Below the pieces are notes generated by a model, which saw only the letters and a program-made list of their open reading frames with translations, did not search any database and was not told the DNA's origin. DNA of 6,011 nt from CAZZKE01 sp964655005 (GTDB taxonomy: Bacteria > Pseudomonadota > Alphaproteobacteria > Rhodospirillales > JABHCV01): positions 1 to 6,011 of the forward strand of contig CAZZKE010000104.1 of assembly GCA_964655005.1 (NCBI GenBank). The letters run 5' to 3'. This document shows positions 5,637 to 6,011 of the stretch, piece by piece (position 1 is the stretch's first letter; every line of letters begins with the position of its first letter). The position numbers and the translations under genes were made by a program.

Positions 5637-5708
5637 TTTCTGTGTCGGACCTTGTCTCTTGATAACCCGTGTTGCGTTTGTTCAGCCAGCCCTCGAAGCG
5701 CCGGGAGT

Positions 5709-5784
5709 TGGCAGGGGCAGCAGGGTTCGAACCCGCGACCTACGGTTTTGGAGACCGTCGCTCTACCAACTGAGCTATGCCCCT
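5709..5784 (-). tRNA. trpT: tRNA-Trp (anticodon CCA), 3' CCA encoded
   Basis: All four arms fold. The acceptor stem AGGGGCA/TGCCCCT is perfect. The D arm is GCTC/GAGC, with loop AGTTGGTA. The anticodon stem ACGGT/ACCGT holds the loop CTCCAAA, reading anticodon CCA for the UGG codon. The T arm GCGGG/CCTGC (one G-U pair) carries TTCGAAC. The discriminator base is G, as in bacterial tRNA-Trp, and the terminal CCA is encoded at 5711-5709. The tRNA is 73 bases plus CCA. It stands between the tuf terminator and secE, an arrangement common in alphaproteobacteria. The gene symbol is by convention. Confidence 0.98.
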
Positions 5785-5821
5785 AGACGCGTCTCTGGCG
5801 ACCCGTTCACGGAGCCCCCAT

Positions 5822-5861
5822 AAAAACCAAACGAACAGGATAGGAACCGGCCCTATCCTGT
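5822..5861 (-). terminator. Intrinsic terminator after tuf
   Basis: ACAGGATAGG and CCTATCCTGT form a perfect 10-bp stem with a 7-base loop (5861-5835). A T-rich run TCGTTTGGTTTTT follows on the minus strand. In the other direction there is no T-tract, so it acts on transcripts coming from tuf. The T-run is interrupted by C and G bases, so some read-through into tRNA-Trp and secE is possible. Confidence 0.75.
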
Positions 5862-5879
5862 CGCTGTAAATTGCCCGCC

Positions 5880-5893
5880 CCGCAGTTATGCGG
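5880..5893 (-). repeat. Small hairpin between the tuf stop and the terminator
   Basis: CCGCA and TGCGG form a perfect 5-bp stem with the tetraloop TAAC, 20 bases after the tuf stop codon. There is no T-run after it. It may add stability to the 3' end of the tuf message. Confidence 0.35.
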
Positions 5894-5913
5894 AAAGGCG
5901 TGACCGCCGGCCT

Positions 5914-6011
5914 CTATTCGACGACTTTGGCGACGACGCCGGCGCCGACGGTGCGACCGCCTTCGCGAATGGCGAAGCGCAGGCCTTCATCCATGGCGAT
6001 CGGCGCCATCA
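5914..6011 (-). CDS. tuf: Elongation factor Tu, C-terminal 31 residues (partial at window edge)
   Basis: EF-Tu carries aminoacyl-tRNA to the ribosomal A site as a GTP complex. Only the end of the C-terminal beta-barrel (domain III) is inside the window: MAPIAMDEGLRFAIREGG, then RTVGAGVVAKVVE and a TAG stop. The block EGLRFAIREGGRTVGAGVV is nearly invariant in bacterial EF-Tu. The gene continues past position 6011. It heads the cluster and is followed by its own terminator. Many proteobacteria have two nearly identical tuf copies. The copy beside secE corresponds by position to tufB of E. coli, but whether a second copy exists cannot be seen here. Confidence 0.97.
   Translation of the reverse strand, partial: MAPIAMDEGLRFAIREGGRTVGAGVVAKVVE

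Noticed and set aside
1..6011. Mobile element, CRISPR array, defence or other novel accessory system
   Set aside because: Every stretch is a housekeeping gene or a short structured spacer. No transposase, integrase, spaced repeats or shift in gene orientation was found.

Overview
The window holds one co-oriented block, all on the minus strand: the translation and transcription cluster tuf - tRNA-Trp - secE - nusG - rplK - rplA - rplJ - rplL - rpoB. Read in gene order it runs from 6011 down to 1. The first gene (tuf) and the last (rpoB) are cut by the window edges. Gene order, protein lengths and residue patterns fit an alphaproteobacterium, perhaps of the Rhodospirillales type. Examples are RpoB beginning MDQSYTGRKRVRKFFG, a rifampicin-site DQTNPLSE, a 65-residue single-span SecE, and tRNA-Trp between tuf and secE. 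The DNA is moderately GC-rich with few TTA, CTA or TCA codons. The genus cannot be named from this sequence.

Layout from upstream to downstream. (1) 6011-5914 is the last 31 codons of tuf, followed by a strong hairpin terminator at 5861-5822. (2) 5784-5709 is tRNA-Trp (anticodon CCA) with an encoded CCA end. (3) 5636-4906 is secE and nusG, 2 bases apart. (4) A 79-base leader at 4905-4827 carries a palindrome and a hairpin that covers the rplK ribosome binding site. (5) 4826-3698 is rplK and rplA, 4 bases apart. (6) A 303-base leader at 3697-3395 contains a recognisable L10 autoregulatory leader, several hairpins and a possible attenuator. (7) 3394-2448 is rplJ (GTG start) and rplL. (8) A 270-base spacer at 2447-2178 has two well-formed hairpins. 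(9) 2177-1 is the first 725 codons of rpoB.

The genes act together. EF-Tu delivers aminoacyl-tRNA. L11, L1, L10 and L7/L12 build the L1 stalk and the GTPase-activating stalk where EF-Tu and EF-G work. NusG couples RNA polymerase to the ribosome and Rho. SecE is part of the protein-export channel. RpoB is the beta subunit of RNA polymerase. The spacers probably set the relative yields: L10-L7/L12 feedback on the rplJ leader, possible L1 feedback on the rplK leader, and attenuation or RNA processing between rplL and rpoB.

I see no mobile element, CRISPR array, defence system or unknown protein family. All genes are housekeeping genes with intact reading frames. The points worth a second look lie in the RNA structures of the spacers. 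The long plus-strand open frames across rpoB and the ribosomal genes are codon-aligned shadows.
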